This document shows, piece after piece, positions 26,101 to 34,833 of a stretch of 56,119 bases of DNA. The position numbers were made by a program, and so were the translations under genes. The notes under the pieces were generated by a model. The model worked only from the letters and a program-made list of their open reading frames with translations. It did no database searches and was not told the DNA's origin. Source of the stretch: an uncultured Oscillospiraceae bacterium. Lineage in GTDB: Bacteria > Bacillota > Clostridia > Oscillospirales > Oscillospiraceae. The stretch is from NCBI GenBank assembly GCA_934572465.1, contig CAKTLG010000011.1, positions 1 through 56,119 on the forward strand, read 5' to 3'. Position 1 is the stretch's first letter. Each line of letters opens with the position of its first letter.

Positions 26101-27660
26101 CGTCACTGCGTCGATGTCGACGGCGGAGGTGTCGGAGATGACGTCGGACGTGCCGTAGCTGCTCACAGCCTCGAGCATGGTGTCCGACAGCTCGCCGCAC
26201 TTGCGGTTGATCTCGCGGATGTCGCTTGCCAGCGCGCCGACGGTGCCGTTGGCGGCGCTGGTGAGCATTGTGACCTGGCTGCTCAGACCGTTGATCGAGG
26301 AGGTGAGCCCGCCGAGGTCCGGCGCGGCGACGATCTGCGTCGAGCCGTTCACGACGCCGCCTGCGACGCCGTTGTGGTCAATGTCCGCACCGCCGCTCGA
26401 GCTGCCCTGATGCGAGCCGCTGAGCCCGTCGCCGGTGAGCTGATGGGAGGTATCGATGGTGGTGTCGCGCCCGCCGGTGATCTGCGTGCCGGATGTGTGC
26501 GAGCCGCTGCCGGTGACGGTGCTGTCGATGCTCGCGTTCACGCGCACATTGTTCAGCTCGTTCGCGGCGTTGTCCACATAGGCGGACATGCTGTTCAGGC
26601 GCGAGGCGATCTCGTTCGAGCCGCCCTCGGCGTGGCCGGCTGCGCGGTCGACGAGCGCGCTGAGCTCATCGAGCTGCGTTTCAAGCGTTTGCAGCAGACT
26701 TTCCGAGACCTCCATGCGGATATACGGCTCGATCTGGCCTGCGATGCCGCCGACGTCCTTGCGCCCGCACACGGCAGCCTCGTTGCGGCAGGCGCGGAGC
26801 TGGCCGCAGCTGCGGCCCACGATGCCGCCGACGTTATAGCCGATGTGCTGATAGCCCACCGCCGTGGCGTTGACGCATTCGCCGATCAGGCCCGAGGAAT
26901 AGCCCGCGACGCCGCCAGTGTCGGTGGCGACATTGGCTGTGTCGAGCCGTGTGAGCCTGGCAAGGTCGAGCGAGAACGTGAGGTCGAGATTTTCAAGGTC
27001 GATGGCGGGATCGGTGCTCTCGATGTTGACATAGGCGCCGTTGCGGCAGGAGAGCAGCGAGCCGAGGTTGCAGCCCGCGATGCCGCCGGTCATGTTCTCG
27101 CCGAACACCGCGCCGGAGGCGGAGCTTGCGCGGATCACGCCGGTGGCGGTGTTTTCGCCTGCGATGCCGCCGACGCTGCGCTTGCCGGAGACCGTGCCGG
27201 TGAAGGTGCAGCCTGCGATCGTGCCGTGATTCTCGCCCACGATGCCGCCGGCGTTTACGCTGTCGCCCGCGGGGGCGACGCTGCCTTCAACGTTCAAATT
27301 CGTGATCGAGCCGCCCTCCTGCAGCACGCCGAAAAGGCCGGCGGGGGAGAGAGAGTCGGTGATGGAGAGGCCGCGGATGGTGTGGCCGCCGCCGTCGAAC
27401 GTGCCGCCGAAGGTCGGGATGGGGAGATAGTCCGCGTTTTCCAGCGTGATGTCGGCTTCGAGCACGACCGTTTTGCCGCGCGACCAGGAGTCGAGCGTGC
27501 AGGAGCGGGCAAATTCTTCAAGGTCTTCCGCGCTCGCGATGCGGATGCTGCCAGCCTCACCGTCGGCCTGCGCCCGCGTGACGGGCAGCAGCGTGATGAG
27601 CAGCAGCAGCGCAAGCGTCAGCGCGCGAAGACGATATGTGATCTTTTTCATCTTATTCAT
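23179..27660 (-). CDS. Giant GLUG-repeat surface protein with two C-terminal membrane segments
   Basis: 1493 residues. ATG 27660 is chosen for GAGGAG seven bases upstream; it overlaps the stop of the MMPL gene. A signal peptide (~1-33) is followed by many GLUG-type beta-helix turns from ~75 to ~700 (VNAGGIVGENHGTIAGC, SVGGIAGENTATG, YVGGICGRMDLGLITDC), interrupted at ~330-510 by a Ser/Gly-rich helical insert. A small beta-grasp repeat lies at ~740. A first membrane helix (~942-965), a ~100-residue Pro/Ala-rich linker with a basic end (YRPRRRRRRF), and a second helix (~1068-1090) place the linker in the cytoplasm and the last 400 residues outside. That tail is beta-rich, without a known domain. 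Overlap with the MMPL gene suggests a joint envelope assembly. Confidence 0.8.
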   Translation of the reverse strand: MNKMKKITYRLRALTLALLLLITLLPVTRAQADGEAGSIRIASAEDLEEFARSCTLDSWSRGKTVVLEADITLENADYLPIPTFGGTFDGGGHTIRGLSITDSLSPAGLFGVLQEGGSITNLNVEGSVAPAGDSVNAGGIVGENHGTIAGCTFTGTVSGKRSVGGIAGENTATGVIRASSASGAVFGENMTGGIAGCNLGSLLSCRNGAYVNIESTDPAIDLENLDLTFSLDLARLTRLDTANVATDTGGVAGYSSGLIGECVNATAVGYQHIGYNVGGIVGRSCGQLRACRNEAAVCGRKDVGGIAGQIEPYIRMEVSESLLQTLETQLDELSALVDRAAGHAEGGSNEIASRLNSMSAYVDNAANELNNVRVNASIDSTVTGSGSHTSGTQITGGRDTTIDTSHQLTGDGLSGSHQGSSSGGADIDHNGVAGGVVNGSTQIVAAPDLGGLTSSINGLSSQVTMLTSAANGTVGALASDIREINRKCGELSDTMLEAVSSYGTSDVISDTSAVDIDAVTLGKVSSCRNTGAVYGDINTGGVAGAMAVEYALDPEDDVTAHVSDSYRRQYEYKAILQKCVNTGAIAGKRSYVGGICGRMDLGLITDCEGYGTITSENGSYVGGVAGLTGAVVRNSYAKCTLSGKRYVGGIVGSGVEEKAGGSASSVAGCYSLVDITGCQQYQGAVSGSDTGAFLENYYVSDTLAGINRQSYAGRAEPIGYDRLLAVDGLPDGMKQFTLRFVADDKTVLERKFSYGASFSESDIPEVPEKDGYYAHWDRTDLTALHYDTTVTAVYDAYEPALASVQQRGDGRSIFLVEGQYTDGASLSVAEQQPSNEELDILTGSLSEKLSEYFSCLADGRLPPMRVGREALEQWSLSFTDDGQSTHTVRYLAPEGRTGGLRIYVRTNGGAWQSVDYDAVGSYLTFPVQGTSAELAAVSTLNTAWFWLAGLLALLLVILLIVCAVRRSRRKRQAVPAPEAPDVVAEAEQIAQAAQSAPDAASGSLPADAPVAAPVPSGEGTPAPEAGEPSTPAVSDSTDERLARVEEELRAMRAEREGAASYRPRRRRRRFLPILITLLVLLGAVAVFFLRSGFSRDAEAYLLLDSRLKEDPLAMDVSVDASLNSLSVQTNAAVLRTSAEGTSVTLVQTGGVTLYCANDAVYLENGKAYAIGGACPDYGALLDKTAALARALEITKSVDGTNKLYRLTASGADADALVRLLVPEALADAAAIHELSVELVAEGGELMALRFSTEGEALSLDADVDFRHSAAAPAIPEDVLRAIRSGGSADSTVLTADTLRLLDAWSELMARDPLSADITLSADCGSIVLNDTVQYDRRTIDGQDYGRIRGSTLSLYFSGGSVCGEDGGAVDAASESRADSAQLIGLCYELMMDGTAGCVRSGDGYFYTLTLDEEGMAALAAAIAPDIETQSVSFTAGSIEVSVSGDGTIRQIGVSCTGALHLILTDAGASLSAVIVPVTRDVSFSQPALNALKQ

Positions 27661-30100
27661 CGTCCTGCTCCTCATTTTCCTCGTTGACCGAGCCTGAGAT
27701 CAGGTTCAGGTCGATATCGCCCTCCACGGTCGCGCGCATGATGCCGCGCACCGTGCCGTTGATGGTGCCGTGCACCATGCCGTTGACCGAAATTTTGCCG
27801 CTGGCCGCGCGCTTTTCCACCACCGACGGCACGGAGAACGACGTTTTGTCGATGATGCCGCTGCCGACAAGCAGGATCTGCGGCAGGGCGAACATGACCA
27901 TGATGATCGAGATGACCGTGCCGCGGCCGAGACTCTCGCCGATGCAGGCGATGACGGCCTCGGAGGTCATGCTGCCGATCAGAAAGCCGCAGATCGACAT
28001 GATCGCGCCGGAGGTGATGATCGTCGGAAAGGCAAAGTTCAGCGTTTCGATGATGGCGTCGCGGTGGTGCATCTTGCCCTTGAGCTCCTGATAGCGGCTG
28101 GCGATGACAATGGCGTAGTCGATGTTCGCGCCCATCTGGATGGAGGAAACGATCAGATACCCAAGGAAGAAAACATATTTTCCGGTGATCGTGGGGATGG
28201 AGAAGTTCAGCCAGATGCAGCCCTGAATAACGAGAATCAGCAGTACCGGCATACCGGCAGAGTTGAACGTGAACAGCAGTACCACCATGACGATCAGGAT
28301 GGACACGATGCTCACGACCTTGTTGTCGACGGCAAAGGACTTTTCAAAGTCGTACTCGTTCGTCGAGTTGCCCGCAAGGTAGACCCGCTCGTCGGGATAG
28401 TATTTCTGCGCGACCTCAAGGATCTTGTCGGTGAAGGCGTAGGTCTCCTCGCCGCTTTCCGGCAGCGTGAGGTAGATGAGCATGCGGTCATAGTCGGCGC
28501 CCTGAAGCTGTGCCTTGGCGCTCTGCATCTGCGTCTGCGCGTCCTTGAGCATCTGCGTCTGGTCGCTGCTGAGCGTGACGAGTCCGGAATCGACCTGATC
28601 GCAGACAAAGAGAAACATGTCGATCAGCGGCACCTTGTAGGAGGAAAGGTTGCCCACAAGCTGCCCGTATTCGGACTGCTGGGCGGCGTAAGCCGCGTAA
28701 ACGACCTGCGCGGCCTCATAATCAAGGCCCGCAAGCTCGGCAAACTGGCGCGGCGTGAGCTTGTCGGCGAGCATATAGCCGTCGAGCGCTTCGATGTTGG
28801 AAAGCCCCATCGTGGAGTCGACCTCGTCATACTGCTCCAGCTCCTCGAGAATGGCGGCCTCCTTGTCGTAGTCGCCCGTCGGCACGATGAGCGCGAGCAT
28901 ATTGCTCGAGGTAAAGGTGTCCTCGATCATCTGCTCGGCGATCTGCGTGTCGTTGAGCTTGGGGGTCGTCAGCGGGCCGTAGCCGTAGGCATAGGGGCAG
29001 TCGGACGAGAGCCGGTAGCCGATCACGGCCAGCACCACGAAGATGATGGGGACGACATGGCGCGTGGCATAGTCGAGCTTGCCGACGAACGGGATCTTCG
29101 GCACGAAGCTCTTGTGCTGCGTGCGGTCGATGAGCGGGCCGAAGAGCATCAGCAGACCCGGCATCACAACGAACGCCGACAGCAGCGCAAAGAAGATGGA
29201 TTTGATAAGGCACAGCGCCATGTCGGGGCCAAGCTTGAACTGCATGAAAAGCATTGCGATCAGGCCGCCGATGGTCGTCAGGCTGCTCGCGCCGATCTCG
29301 GGGATGGACTTGCTCAGCGCCACGATGACGGCCTCGCGCAGCGGCAGCAGCCGGTGCTCCTCCTTGAAGCGGTTGCAGAAGATAATGGCGTAGTCGATCG
29401 AGAGCGCGAGCTGTAAAATACTCGTGACCGAATTGGAAATGAACGAGATCTTCCCCATCAGGAAGTTCGTGCCCTGATTGAGTAGCAGCGCCACGACGAA
29501 CGTGAGGATCAGCACCGGCACCTCGCCGTAGGTCTCGGAGGTGAACAGCAGCACGATCACGATGACGATGGCGACATAGACCATGATGACGCTGATCTCG
29601 TGGTCGATCGTCTCCTGCTGCGTGTTGCCAAGGTCGGTTTTGATGTACAGGTCATAGCCGGAGAGTTCGGCCTTTACGGCCTCGAGCGAATCGAGGCAGG
29701 CGTCGTCGTCCTCGCTGTAGGCGAAGGTGACGGAGTAGAGCGCGGAAAGATCGTTGTAATGCGCGCTCGTCTCATCGTAGTCGACGCTCTGCACGCCCTT
29801 GACCGCCTTGATCTTCGGCGTGAGCGCGGCGGCCTGCTCGGGCGTGACGTTCGCGACCATCACCTCGGCTGTGCCGAAGGTGGTGAACTGCTCGTCCATG
29901 ATGTTGAGTCCCTGCTTCGTTTCGGAATCGTCCGGCAGGTAGGCCGTCAGGTCGTTTTCGACCTCGACCCAGCTGCGGGAGAAAACGGAGAAGACCAGCA
30001 GGATGATCGTCAGCAGAAAGATGAGGTTCCGCTTGTCGACAATGAATGTGGAGACCTTTTCCATAAAGGTGGCGCCGGTCTCGGTCGAGTGGTCACTCAT
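27653..30100 (-). CDS. MMPL/RND family transporter
   Basis: 815 residues with the RND layout: membrane helix 1 (~28-46), a large outer loop, helices 2-6 with SIDYAIIFCNRFKEEH, a second outer loop (~380-590), and helices 8-12 with GANIDYAIVIASRYQEL. The paired D-Y in these helices is the proton relay region. MMPL proteins export lipids, siderophores or peptides in Gram-positives, without a TolC partner. It overlaps the HTH gene by eight bases and the GLUG-repeat gene by eight, so the three are tightly coupled. The acidic tail NEENEEQDDE is unusual. Confidence 0.9.
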   Translation of the reverse strand: MSDHSTETGATFMEKVSTFIVDKRNLIFLLTIILLVFSVFSRSWVEVENDLTAYLPDDSETKQGLNIMDEQFTTFGTAEVMVANVTPEQAAALTPKIKAVKGVQSVDYDETSAHYNDLSALYSVTFAYSEDDDACLDSLEAVKAELSGYDLYIKTDLGNTQQETIDHEISVIMVYVAIVIVIVLLFTSETYGEVPVLILTFVVALLLNQGTNFLMGKISFISNSVTSILQLALSIDYAIIFCNRFKEEHRLLPLREAVIVALSKSIPEIGASSLTTIGGLIAMLFMQFKLGPDMALCLIKSIFFALLSAFVVMPGLLMLFGPLIDRTQHKSFVPKIPFVGKLDYATRHVVPIIFVVLAVIGYRLSSDCPYAYGYGPLTTPKLNDTQIAEQMIEDTFTSSNMLALIVPTGDYDKEAAILEELEQYDEVDSTMGLSNIEALDGYMLADKLTPRQFAELAGLDYEAAQVVYAAYAAQQSEYGQLVGNLSSYKVPLIDMFLFVCDQVDSGLVTLSSDQTQMLKDAQTQMQSAKAQLQGADYDRMLIYLTLPESGEETYAFTDKILEVAQKYYPDERVYLAGNSTNEYDFEKSFAVDNKVVSIVSILIVMVVLLFTFNSAGMPVLLILVIQGCIWLNFSIPTITGKYVFFLGYLIVSSIQMGANIDYAIVIASRYQELKGKMHHRDAIIETLNFAFPTIITSGAIMSICGFLIGSMTSEAVIACIGESLGRGTVISIIMVMFALPQILLVGSGIIDKTSFSVPSVVEKRAASGKISVNGMVHGTINGTVRGIMRATVEGDIDLNLISGSVNEENEEQDDE

Positions 30101-30386
30101 GGCGGTCCGCGCTGCCTCCCTCCGTCCTGCGGGAAGCGAGCTGCTTCACGCGCTCCAGTCCGTCTCTGATGGGGGTCGGCGGCTCGGGCGGCACGAGCTG
30201 CACAACGTCGCTGAGCGTGCAGTCGAGCCGCTGGCAGATGCGCACGAGCACCTCCAGCGAGACGAATTCGTTTTTCGACAGCTTTGCCAGCGTGTTCGAG
30301 CTGATGCCGACCTCGTGGGCAAATTCCGTCTTGTTCCAGCCCCTGTCGATCAGAAGCTTGAAGAGATTGTTATAGCAAACGTGCAT
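30093..30386 (-). CDS. XRE family regulator (Cro/CI-type HTH)
   Basis: 97 residues from ATG 30386 behind AAGGAGG. The helix-turn-helix spans residues ~15-60 (KTEFAHEVGISSNTLAKLSKNEFVSLEVLVRICQRL split over the two helices), as in the small YozG-like group. A basic, Pro-rich tail of about 30 residues follows. It is the first gene of the five-gene operon and probably controls it through the promoter directly in front. Confidence 0.85.
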   Translation of the reverse strand: MHVCYNNLFKLLIDRGWNKTEFAHEVGISSNTLAKLSKNEFVSLEVLVRICQRLDCTLSDVVQLVPPEPPTPIRDGLERVKQLASRRTEGGSADRHE

Positions 30387-30413
30387 GAGGGCACCTCCTT
30401 GTGGACTGTCCCT

Positions 30414-30441
30414 ATTATATCCGACGCGCCCTGAAAAGCAA
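30414..30441 (-). promoter_or_regulatory. Promoter of the HTH-MMPL-GLUG-nrdG operon
   Basis: TTGCTT (30441-30436), 16 bases and TATAAT (30419-30414) on the minus strand. Confidence 0.75.
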
Positions 30442-30480
30442 GCGAATATTTGCAAACGCAGATATTTTGTGCAAGTAAAC

Positions 30481-30511
30481 AAAAAAGCCGCGGCATAGCC
30501 GCGGCTTTTTG
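30481..30511 (-). terminator. Terminator after the ThrE-type gene
   Basis: AAAAAGCCGCGGC and GCCGCGGCTTTTT around ATA; it works on either strand. Confidence 0.9.
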
Positions 30512-30522
30512 AAGGGGTGGGA

Positions 30523-31770
30523 TCACTGCGCCCTGAGCCATGCGCGCTTGAGCGTCGCCTGGTGGAAAACGGTAGAGACGAGCAGGATGGCGGCGGCGAT
30601 GCTGCCGGCGACGCCGGCGGTCTCAAGTCCCTTGTGCAGCGCCAGCTGCATACTGCCGTCGAGTGCGAGCCCCATCGTGTAGTAGATGCCGGCCCCCGGC
30701 AGCAGCGGCACGATGGAGATGACAAGATACGACGTGACGGGATACTTGCGCGAGCGCGCCATGGTCTCGGCGTAGACGGCGGCGGCGACTGAGGCGATGA
30801 AGTTTGCGGCGAACAGCTCTGCGCCGAGCGAGCGGCAGAGCAGGTATGTCAGCCACGTCAGCACGCCGCCCGCCGCGCACAGAAGGCTGCCGCGGCCGTG
30901 AACGTTGAACAGGATGACAAAGCCGGTGCAGGCGAAAAAGACGGCGAGCCCCTGTGTCCAGAACGGATATGTGATCGCGTCCACCGTGGCGGACAGACCG
31001 TAGACCGGCGCGGTCACATGCCATGCCGCAGCGGTGCCCATTGCGATGGCGAGCGCCGAGAGCAGCACCTGCACGATGCGGTTGATGCCGGAGTTGGTGT
31101 CGCCGTAGATGATATCGCGCATGGAGTTGGTGATAAGAAGCCCGGGCACAAGGATCATCAGCGCGCCGATGATGGCCGCGTCCACATCGTTCAAAAGGTG
31201 CAGCCCCGCGGCGGCGTAAGCGCCGAAGGCCATGAGAAACGCGGCGGCGATGGTGCTGAAAAAGGGATTCGTCTCCAGCCGGTCAAGGTGCCGCGTCACA
31301 AGGCCGATGACAAGGCCGGACAGCCCCGCCCACAGACTGTCGCGCAGCGTGCCGCCGAAGACGGGGCAGAAGCCCGCCGCCGCAAGGAAGTTGCCGAGAT
31401 AGTAAACGGCGGTGGGGTAGCTGCGGCGGGAGGCGAGCGTTTCTCTGAGCCACTGCGCGGCGGTCGCCGCGTCCGGCGTCTCGGCGCAGATGCGGCGCGA
31501 GAGCGCGTTGAGCCGCTCCACCGAATCAAGGTCGTTGCCGTGGAAGCCCACGCGCTTCATCACCATCAGCGGCTTTCCGTTCGCGGCCTCAAGGCTGACC
31601 ATCACGCAGTTCGGGATGGCGAAGGTCTGGCACTCCACGCCGTAGGCGCCGAGCACGCGGCGCATCGTCTCCTCGATGCGGAATGTTTCCGCGCCGCTTT
31701 TGGCCAGCTCGTAGCCGATCTGTGCGGCAAGATCTGTGAGAAGATAGTAGTCCTTTGTGACGCTGTCCAT
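30523..31770 (-). CDS. Threonine/serine exporter family protein (ThrE-like, fused two-domain)
   Basis: 415 residues from ATG 31770 behind GGGAGG. The N-terminal half matches the DUF1212 soluble/first membrane part (GAETFRIEETMRRVLGAYGV) and the first membrane block; the C-terminal half is the DUF3815-type membrane block. Together these make a ThrE-like exporter with about ten helices (LVPGLLITNSMRDIIYGDTNSG is the conserved loop between helices, starting near residue 212). Homologues export threonine and serine; some transport other small acids. It stands alone with its own promoter and terminator. Confidence 0.85.
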   Translation of the reverse strand: MDSVTKDYYLLTDLAAQIGYELAKSGAETFRIEETMRRVLGAYGVECQTFAIPNCVMVSLEAANGKPLMVMKRVGFHGNDLDSVERLNALSRRICAETPDAATAAQWLRETLASRRSYPTAVYYLGNFLAAAGFCPVFGGTLRDSLWAGLSGLVIGLVTRHLDRLETNPFFSTIAAAFLMAFGAYAAAGLHLLNDVDAAIIGALMILVPGLLITNSMRDIIYGDTNSGINRIVQVLLSALAIAMGTAAAWHVTAPVYGLSATVDAITYPFWTQGLAVFFACTGFVILFNVHGRGSLLCAAGGVLTWLTYLLCRSLGAELFAANFIASVAAAVYAETMARSRKYPVTSYLVISIVPLLPGAGIYYTMGLALDGSMQLALHKGLETAGVAGSIAAAILLVSTVFHQATLKRAWLRAQ

Positions 31771-31823
31771 CGTTATCCTCCCGTGTCGGACGCCGCACGC
31801 GCGGCGCATTTTTGCCGGAAGGC

Positions 31824-31852
31824 AGTATAGCATGGATCGCGCGGCGGTTCAA
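31824..31852 (-). promoter_or_regulatory. Promoter of the ThrE-type gene
   Basis: TTGAAC (31852-31847), 17 bases, TATACT (31829-31824) on the minus strand. Confidence 0.7.
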
Positions 31853-31882
31853 TACCGCAGCACGTGGCAGAATGTACGAGAA

Positions 31883-31920
31883 AATGAAAAATGCCGCGCA
31901 AAAGCGCAGCATTTTTGAAT
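31883..31920 (-). terminator. Terminator of the tryptophan transporter operon
   Basis: AATGCTGCGC and GCGCGGCATT around TTTT on the minus strand, followed by five T. Confidence 0.8.
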
Positions 31921-31929
31921 AAAGCAGGT

Positions 31930-32727
31930 TTATTCCGACAGCAGGATGCGGTCGTTGTCGAGCGCGTGCCCCGCACCGGCCCTGAAGCGCGCGATGAGAT
32001 TGTCCACACTCATGCCCGCGCGCTCGCTGCCGGAGACATCCAGCACGATGCGCCCGTCGGACATCATCAGCGTGCGGTTGCCGAGCGCAAGGGCCTGATG
32101 CATGTTGTGCGTGACCATCAGGCAGGTGATGCGGCTCTCCGCTACGACGCGGCGGGTGAGGTCGAGCACCTTTTCCGCCGTCGCAGGGTCGAGCGCGGCG
32201 GTGTGCTCGTCGAGCAGCAGCAGCTGCGGCGGCACCATCGTCGCCATGAGCAGCGTGAGCGCCTGGCGCTGTCCGCCGGAGAGGAGCCCCACGGGATTTT
32301 TCATGCGGTCCTCAAGGCCCATGTCGAGCTGCTTGAGCTGCTCGGCAAAAAACTCCTTGTCCTTTTTGCTGATGCGGCTGAAGGGGTTGCCGTGCGCCGC
32401 GCGCAGATACGCGAGCGCAAGGTTTTCTTCGATCGTCATGCTCGGCGCGGTGCCGCGCAGCGGATCCTGAAAGAGCCGTCCGATGCGGCGGGAGCGGTTG
32501 TGCTCAGGCATGAAGGTGATGTCTGTTCCGGCAAGCGAGATGCTGCCTTCGTCCACATAGAAGCTGCCGGCGATGGCGTTGAAGAGCGTCGATTTGCCCG
32601 CGCCGTTCGAGCCGACGATGGTGACGAAATCGCCCTCATTCAAATGCAGCGAGAGGGAAGAAAGCGCCTTCTTTTCATTCACGGTGCCGGGGTTGAAGGT
32701 CTTGGAGATATTTTTGACTTCCAGCAT
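31930..32727 (-). CDS. trpZ: Tryptophan ABC transporter, ATPase subunit
   Basis: 265 residues. Walker A GSNGAGKS (~39-46), signature LSGGQRQAL (~150), Walker B LLLLDEHTAALDP and the switch His in VTHNMHQAL are all present. His after the catalytic Glu (DEH) is normal for the ABC group that pairs with TrpX-type binding proteins. It energises import through the permease, whose stop codon is one base upstream. The tryptophan assignment comes from the T-box leader of the operon. Confidence 0.85.
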   Translation of the reverse strand: MLEVKNISKTFNPGTVNEKKALSSLSLHLNEGDFVTIVGSNGAGKSTLFNAIAGSFYVDEGSISLAGTDITFMPEHNRSRRIGRLFQDPLRGTAPSMTIEENLALAYLRAAHGNPFSRISKKDKEFFAEQLKQLDMGLEDRMKNPVGLLSGGQRQALTLLMATMVPPQLLLLDEHTAALDPATAEKVLDLTRRVVAESRITCLMVTHNMHQALALGNRTLMMSDGRIVLDVSGSERAGMSVDNLIARFRAGAGHALDNDRILLSE

Positions 32728-32728
32728 C

Positions 32729-33637
32729 TTACGCGCCCTCCTTTCGTCCGGCCGCTATTTTGCGGCGCTCGAACGCCGCCCATTTCCGGATGCTCGGCGC
32801 GGCGATGGCCAGCGCCACGATGATGGCCGTCAGGAGCTTGAGGCACTCGACGGGCACGATCTTCGTATAGAACACGACGGCGTAGATGAAGCGGTAGACG
32901 ATCGAGCCGAGGATCACGGCGAGCACGCCCTTTTTGACGCTTCTGCGGCCGAGCAGCGTTTCGCCGATGATGAGACAGGCGAGGCCGATGACGACGATGC
33001 CCGTGCCGGAGTTGATATCCACGGTCTTCTGATACTGTCCCACGATCGCGCCCGAGAGCGCCGTGAGCATATTGGCAAGGCACAGCCCCACCGTGATGGT
33101 GAAGGCGGGATTCAGGGACGAGGCGCGCACCATATCGGGGTTATCGCCTGTGGCGCGGATGGAAAGGCCGATGCGCGTGCCGAGGAACAGCAGCAGCAAC
33201 GCGCCCGCAAGCACCGTGATCGCCGCCGCGAGCAGCAGCTCATACCAATCTCCGCCGATGCCGGTCTCGCGCAGCAGCGTGAAGACGGTCTCGCCGCCGA
33301 GCAGGCTCTGGTTCGATTTCCAGCCCATCGCCATCAGGTTCACGGTGTAAAGGCCGGTGTTCGTCACGATGCCGGCGAGGATCGACGGGACGCCGAGCTT
33401 CGTCTGCAAAAAGGCGGTGACAAAGCCGGCGCACGCGCCGGCGAGCATTGCGGCGAAGATAGCGAGGACAGGGTGGCCCGCAGCCGTCACCGTGACGGAC
33501 ACGGCCGCGCCGAGGACGAAGCAGCCGTCGGTCGTCAGGTCGGCGATGTCAAGGATGCGGTAGCTCAGGAAAAGCGCCATGGCGACGAGCGCGTAGAGGA
33601 AGCCGAGCTCGAGCGCGGTCTGGGTGATGAGGAGCAT
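32729..33637 (-). CDS. trpY: Tryptophan ABC transporter, permease subunit
   Basis: 302 residues with about nine membrane helices and the branched-chain-type permease fold. The loop GTRIGLSIRATGDNPDMVRA (residues ~152-171) is the ATPase-contact region of this permease family, and YRILDIADLTTDGCFVLG lies near the start. The gene is 96 bases downstream of the binding-protein gene and separated from it by a stem-loop without T run. AAAGGAGAG precedes the start. Confidence 0.85.
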   Translation of the reverse strand: MLLITQTALELGFLYALVAMALFLSYRILDIADLTTDGCFVLGAAVSVTVTAAGHPVLAIFAAMLAGACAGFVTAFLQTKLGVPSILAGIVTNTGLYTVNLMAMGWKSNQSLLGGETVFTLLRETGIGGDWYELLLAAAITVLAGALLLLFLGTRIGLSIRATGDNPDMVRASSLNPAFTITVGLCLANMLTALSGAIVGQYQKTVDINSGTGIVVIGLACLIIGETLLGRRSVKKGVLAVILGSIVYRFIYAVVFYTKIVPVECLKLLTAIIVALAIAAPSIRKWAAFERRKIAAGRKEGA

Positions 33638-33657
33638 GAAACAGCTCTCCTTTCAGC

Positions 33658-33694
33658 AGACCGAAGCCTCCGGCACACATGGCCGGAGGTCGGT
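33658..33694 (-). promoter_or_regulatory. Intercistronic stem-loop between trpX and trpY
   Basis: CCTCCGGCC and GGCCGGAGG-type arms (CTCCGGC / GCCGGAG) form a stem with no T run. Such hairpins often protect the upstream message so that binding protein is made in excess over permease. Confidence 0.5.
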
Positions 33695-33733
33695 CCTGAT
33701 TTCTTGGGAAATGCCGTGTGCGGGGGAAAAGGC

Positions 33734-34762
33734 TCAGTCCTTGGTGGTCGTGACCTCGACGACGGTGCCCATGCTGTCAAAGCAGGAGTAGTCAAGGCTC
33801 ATCGCGGCGGCGGTGTCGGTGTTGACGGTGATGATGCCGCCGTCCATCAGGTAGTAGTCCTCCATGCCGCTCATGCCGTCGGTGATGGCGGTGTAGGCGA
33901 GGTCGGCGGTCTTGGCGCCGAGGTCGGTGTAGTTCACGCCGCAGGTGGTGTAAGCGCCGTTGCGCACGAAGGAGTCAGCGCCGGTGTAGTGGGGGATGCC
34001 GGCCTTGGCGAGATCCTCGTAGATGGCGAGCTCGGCGGCCATGATGACGTTGTCGGTCGGGGTGAAGACGGCGTCCACGCCCGCGGCGATCAGCGCGGAG
34101 GCGGCGGCGACGACCTCGTCGTTGGTGTTGGCGGTCTGCTCAACGTATTCGATGCCCTTGGCGTCAAGATAGGCCTTGGCGTCGGCGATGGGCTTGGTGG
34201 AGTTGGGCTCAGAGAGGGAGTAGAGCAGGCCGACCTTGGCGACGTTCGGGTTCTGGGCGAACATCATGTCCATGATGAAATCGGTGTTCAGCGCGTCGCT
34301 CGTGCCGGTCACATAGTCGATGCCAGTGAGCTTTGCGGCGTCAGGGTCGGAGATGGCGGCGTAGACCACGGGGGTCTTCGTGTCCTCAGCGGAGAGGGCG
34401 GCGATCTGCGCGGCGGTGGTGGCGATGGGGATGATGGCGTCGACCTGATCGGCGATCGCCTGATCGGAAAGCTGCTTTAAGATGGTCTGGTCGTTCTGGC
34501 CCGAGGTGACCTCGTACTCGATGGTCACGCCGTTGTCGGCGGCCAGCTTGTCAAGCTCGGCGGTGATGGCGTTTGCGATCTCGTCGAGAGAGGCGTGGTC
34601 GAGCTGCTTGATGACGGCGACCTTGTAGGTCTTGGCGTCGTCGGCGGGGGTCTGGGTATCGCTGCTGCTGTCGTCTGTCTTGCTGCCGCAGGCGGCGAGG
34701 GAGAAGGTCATCGCACCGGCGAGGACGAGGGTGAGAAGCTTTTTCATCGTGTTGTTTTTCAT
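33734..34762 (-). CDS. trpX: Tryptophan ABC transporter, substrate-binding lipoprotein
   Basis: 342 residues from ATG 34762, with GGAGG eight bases upstream. The lipoprotein signal ends FSLAACGSK, giving lipid attachment at the Cys. An Asp/Ser-rich linker leads to the ABC-substrate-binding fold (YKVAVIKQLDHASLDEIANA, DAIIPIATTAAQIA, GVDAVFTPTDNVIM). It captures substrate outside the membrane and delivers it to the permease. The upstream T-box with specifier UGG indicates that the ligand is tryptophan. Confidence 0.88.
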   Translation of the reverse strand: MKNNTMKKLLTLVLAGAMTFSLAACGSKTDDSSSDTQTPADDAKTYKVAVIKQLDHASLDEIANAITAELDKLAADNGVTIEYEVTSGQNDQTILKQLSDQAIADQVDAIIPIATTAAQIAALSAEDTKTPVVYAAISDPDAAKLTGIDYVTGTSDALNTDFIMDMMFAQNPNVAKVGLLYSLSEPNSTKPIADAKAYLDAKGIEYVEQTANTNDEVVAAASALIAAGVDAVFTPTDNVIMAAELAIYEDLAKAGIPHYTGADSFVRNGAYTTCGVNYTDLGAKTADLAYTAITDGMSGMEDYYLMDGGIITVNTDTAAAMSLDYSCFDSMGTVVEVTTTKD

Positions 34763-34833
34763 TTTGGTTTCCTCCAAATATATTTGATTTTGGGCGGCAG
34801 ATGAAGCTCTGTCTTGCCAAGAACAGAGCGGAT

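Noticed and set aside
23281..27687. 1468-codon open frame antisense to the GLUG-repeat gene
   Set aside because: The composition (Asp, Ala, Arg, Val repeats) follows from the complementary repeats; the minus-strand frame has signal peptide, membrane helices and operon context.
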